Source: Crenarchaeota archaeon SCGC AAA471-B05 (GTDB lineage: Archaea > Thermoproteota > Thermoprotei > Gearchaeales > Gearchaeaceae). From it: a stretch of DNA of 7,255 bases. This document shows positions 5,306 through 7,255 of this stretch, in pieces. Below the pieces are notes generated by a model. It saw only the letters and a list, made by a program, of their open reading frames with translations. It did no database searches and was not told where the DNA came from. Position numbers and translations under genes: made by a program. The stretch lies in the NCBI GenBank assembly GCA_000380705.1, contig AQYM01000021.1:24920-32174 (forward strand), in the 5' to 3' direction. Numbering within the stretch: position 1 is the first letter of the stretch; each line of letters begins with the position of its first letter.

Positions 5306-6637
5306 ATGTTAGAAGGTTATGTTGGAAAAGTTAGAGAGTTATTGGAAAAGAATAATATAGACATTGGGGATCTCATTCAAATTAAGGATAACGAGACCGT
5401 CTATGAAGGATTGTTGATGCCCCGATATGAAATTTTTGATCCTAATTATATTACATTAAAACTTAGTAATGGCTATAATATTGGTATTAAATATAAACCT
5501 GATTTGGTAATCAAATTAGTAAGTAAATATTCAAAAAGTGAAGTAAAGGAAGAATTTTTTGAAACTGAACAGTACGAAGTAAAAAAGAAAATAAACTTAT
5601 CCTTTATTGGAACAGGAGGGACGATAATGAGTAAAATAGATTACCGAACAGGCGCTGTGAAACCTTCGTTTAATGTAGAAGATTTAATAAAATTATTAGA
5701 AAACTACGGAGAGGAATTTAAAATAAACATGATTGAACTTTTTAAAATTTTTAGTGAAGATATTACAATTCAACACTGGAAGAAATTAGCTGAAACGATT
5801 TATAATGAATTCAGAACAGGTTCACAAGGAGTAATAATAGCCCATGGCACTGATACTCTTGGATATACATCGGCTGCTTTAAGTTTTGCATTGCAAAATC
5901 TTCCTCATCCTGTAATTTTGGTAGGTGCACAAAGAAGTTTAGATAGACCTTCTTCTGATGCAGCGTTAAATTTAAAACATTCATTAATTTTTTCCTATAA
6001 ATCAAAGTATAGCGGTGTTTATGCGATTTTGCATTCTACAAGTTCAGATGATTATAGTTATGTTCACCGTGGTACAAGGGTTAGAAAAATGCATACAAGT
6101 GCTAGATACGCCTTTAAATCTATAAATTCTTATTCTGTGGCAAAAATTTCAGATAATGAAATAATCTATATTGATACAGAAGGTCTTTTGGAAAGAAATG
6201 CGAACCGTAGTGTTGAATTATATAATAATTTCGAAGAAAAAGTTTTCCTTTTGAAAGTTTATCCTTCAATGAATGAAGAGATAATATACTTTTTAATTGA
6301 ACGTGGATATAAAGGTATTTTAATTGAAGGTACAGGTTTAGGCCATGTTCCTTCTAGAATAATGGATGCTATAAAATATGCTATAGATAAAGGTTTGCTG
6401 GTTGCAATGTCTTCCCAATGCCTTTACGGTAGGGTAAATATGTATGTGTATGAAAAAGGTAGATTATTGCTAAAAATGGGCGTAATAGGAACTGAAGATA
6501 TGTTTCCTGAAACTGCTTTGGTTAAAATGATGTGGTGTTTAGGTAATGCTAAAGATATCGAAGATGCAAAAGAGCTATTTTTGAAAAATATCGCTGGAGA
6601 AATATCTCAAAGAACTTTATATAAGTATGAATTATAG
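5306..6637 (+). CDS. gatD: Glutamyl-tRNA(Gln) amidotransferase subunit D
   Basis: GatD is the glutaminase subunit of the archaea-specific GatDE enzyme. It releases ammonia from glutamine, which GatE uses to amidate Glu-tRNA(Gln) to Gln-tRNA(Gln). The 443 residues match the family. An N-terminal small barrel domain (about 1-73) ends with the GatD-type LSNGYNIGIKYKPDLVIKL (53-71), which separates it from plain asparaginases. After a charged linker (75-96) comes the L-asparaginase-like domain with IGTGGTIMSK (101-110) and IIAHGTDTLGYTSAAL (177-192), followed by VGAQRSLDRPSSDAALN (206-222) and HRGTRVRKMHTSARYAF (254-270). The likely catalytic set is T106, T182, D183 and K261, all present. EGTGLGHVP (341-349) and SSQCLYGRVNMYVYEKGR (369-386) belong to the C-terminal lobe. 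Its last 11 bases overlap the start of gatE, so the two subunits are probably translated in a coupled way. Confidence 0.97.
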   Translation: MLEGYVGKVRELLEKNNIDIGDLIQIKDNETVYEGLLMPRYEIFDPNYITLKLSNGYNIGIKYKPDLVIKLVSKYSKSEVKEEFFETEQYEVKKKINLSFIGTGGTIMSKIDYRTGAVKPSFNVEDLIKLLENYGEEFKINMIELFKIFSEDITIQHWKKLAETIYNEFRTGSQGVIIAHGTDTLGYTSAALSFALQNLPHPVILVGAQRSLDRPSSDAALNLKHSLIFSYKSKYSGVYAILHSTSSDDYSYVHRGTRVRKMHTSARYAFKSINSYSVAKISDNEIIYIDTEGLLERNANRSVELYNNFEEKVFLLKVYPSMNEEIIYFLIERGYKGILIEGTGLGHVPSRIMDAIKYAIDKGLLVAMSSQCLYGRVNMYVYEKGRLLLKMGVIGTEDMFPETALVKMMWCLGNAKDIEDAKELFLKNIAGEISQRTLYKYEL

Positions 6638-7255
6638 AGAATTAGGTTTAAAGGTAGGATTGGAGATTCATCAACAACTTGACACTAAATATAAATTATT
6701 TTGTTCATGTAAAAACAAACTTGAAGATGAAGTTTTATATGAAGTGGTAAGAAAACTGAGACCTACAGAAAGTGAAATGGGCGAAATAGATCCTGCAGCT
6801 TTAATGGAATTTAAAAGAAATAGATATTACATTTATCAAGTAGTTAAGGAAGCCAGTTGTCTGGTTGAATTAGATGAAGAGCCTCCGCATAAAATAAACG
6901 AAGAAGCTATAGAAATTGCAGTAATATGTGCGTTACTTTTAAACAGTAAGATAGTAGATGAAATTCATGTTATGCGAAAGGAAGTAATAGACGGAAGTAA
7001 TACAACAGGCTTTCAAAGAACTGCTCTTTTAGCTTTGGGAGGTTTTATATATGATGGTAATGATAAAATAGGAATACAATCGATAACTCTTGAAGAGGAT
7101 GCTTGTAGGAAGATTTATGAAGATAATGAAAAAGTTATATACCGTTTAGATAGACAGGGTATTCCTTTAATAGAAATAGCTACAAAACCTGATATAACAA
7201 GTCCTGAGCAAGCTAAAAGAGTAGCTTACAAAATAGGGTTAATTTTAAGGAGTAC
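6627..7255 (+). CDS. gatE: Glutamyl-tRNA(Gln) amidotransferase subunit E (5' part, cut by window end)
   Basis: An open frame starts at ATG 6627-6629, overlapping the end of gatD by 11 bases in the +1 frame, and runs without a stop to the window edge: 209 complete codons of a protein usually a little over 600 residues. GatE, a GatB relative, binds Glu-tRNA(Gln), activates the glutamate with ATP and amidates it with ammonia from GatD. Visible signatures are KVGLEIHQQLDTK (9-21), the cysteine pair in LFCSCKN (24-30), RPTESEMGEIDPAALMEF (45-62), SCLVELDEEPPHKIN (77-91), HVMRKEVIDGSNTTGFQRT (114-132), LEEDACRK (155-162) and YRLDRQGIPLIEI (172-184). These form the kinase-like catalytic cradle; the GatE-specific inserted domain and the tail that grips tRNA lie beyond the window. 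No Shine-Dalgarno motif precedes the ATG. The protein is incomplete only because the window ends. Confidence 0.96.
   Translation, partial: MNYRELGLKVGLEIHQQLDTKYKLFCSCKNKLEDEVLYEVVRKLRPTESEMGEIDPAALMEFKRNRYYIYQVVKEASCLVELDEEPPHKINEEAIEIAVICALLLNSKIVDEIHVMRKEVIDGSNTTGFQRTALLALGGFIYDGNDKIGIQSITLEEDACRKIYEDNEKVIYRLDRQGIPLIEIATKPDITSPEQAKRVAYKIGLILRS

Noticed and set aside
5811..6005. 64-codon open frame on the minus strand within gatD
   Set aside because: It lies opposite the conserved asparaginase motifs of GatD and shows no family features.
1..7255. CRISPR array, insertion sequence, toxin-antitoxin or defence system
   Set aside because: No regularly spaced repeats, terminal inverted repeats, transposase, nuclease-helicase or paired small genes are visible; nearly all the coding sequence is assigned to core functions.

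Overview
This AT-rich window reads as a core-genome segment of an archaeon, most likely a thermophilic member of the Thermoproteota (Crenarchaeota) and plausibly Sulfolobales-like. The support is a set of archaea-specific information-processing genes: the Nop5-fibrillarin pair of the box C/D RNP, a stand-alone S30e ribosomal protein, the archaeal GatD/GatE tRNA amidotransferase, archaeal Trm1 and an RNase HII of archaeal type. Some genes also have TATA-like boxes about 26-29 bp upstream of the start codon, as expected for leaderless transcripts. The lineage is an inference; no rRNA or other taxonomic marker is present.

Layout. Positions 12-665 (minus) encode an uncharacterised 217-residue protein, with a T-rich gap upstream of it. 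Positions 776-1195 (minus) encode a small exported or membrane-anchored protein with three N-glycosylation sequons and a good TATA box. A tRNA-Cys(GCA) gene (1269-1340, minus) follows, then trm1 (1363-2463, minus), whose product modifies G26 of tRNAs. From a 40-bp divergent gap, rnhB (2504-3148, plus) is read the other way and meets the nop5-flpA operon (5017 to 3169, minus) tail to tail across 20 bp. A 73-bp divergent promoter region separates nop5 from rps30e (5091-5273, plus), followed by gatD (5306-6637) and gatE (from 6627, cut by the window end).

How the genes work together. Nearly everything serves translation. Nop5 and fibrillarin are two of the three proteins of the 2'-O-methylation guide RNP acting on rRNA and tRNA. 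Trm1 modifies tRNA, and the neighbouring tRNA-Cys itself carries G26. S30e is a small-subunit protein. GatD and GatE convert Glu-tRNA(Gln) to Gln-tRNA(Gln). RNase HII removes ribonucleotides from DNA and DNA-RNA hybrids. No mobile element, CRISPR array, toxin-antitoxin pair or defence cassette is visible. The only genes without a clear role are the two at the left end, and these are the best candidates for something undescribed. No non-coding stretch exceeds about 110 bases.
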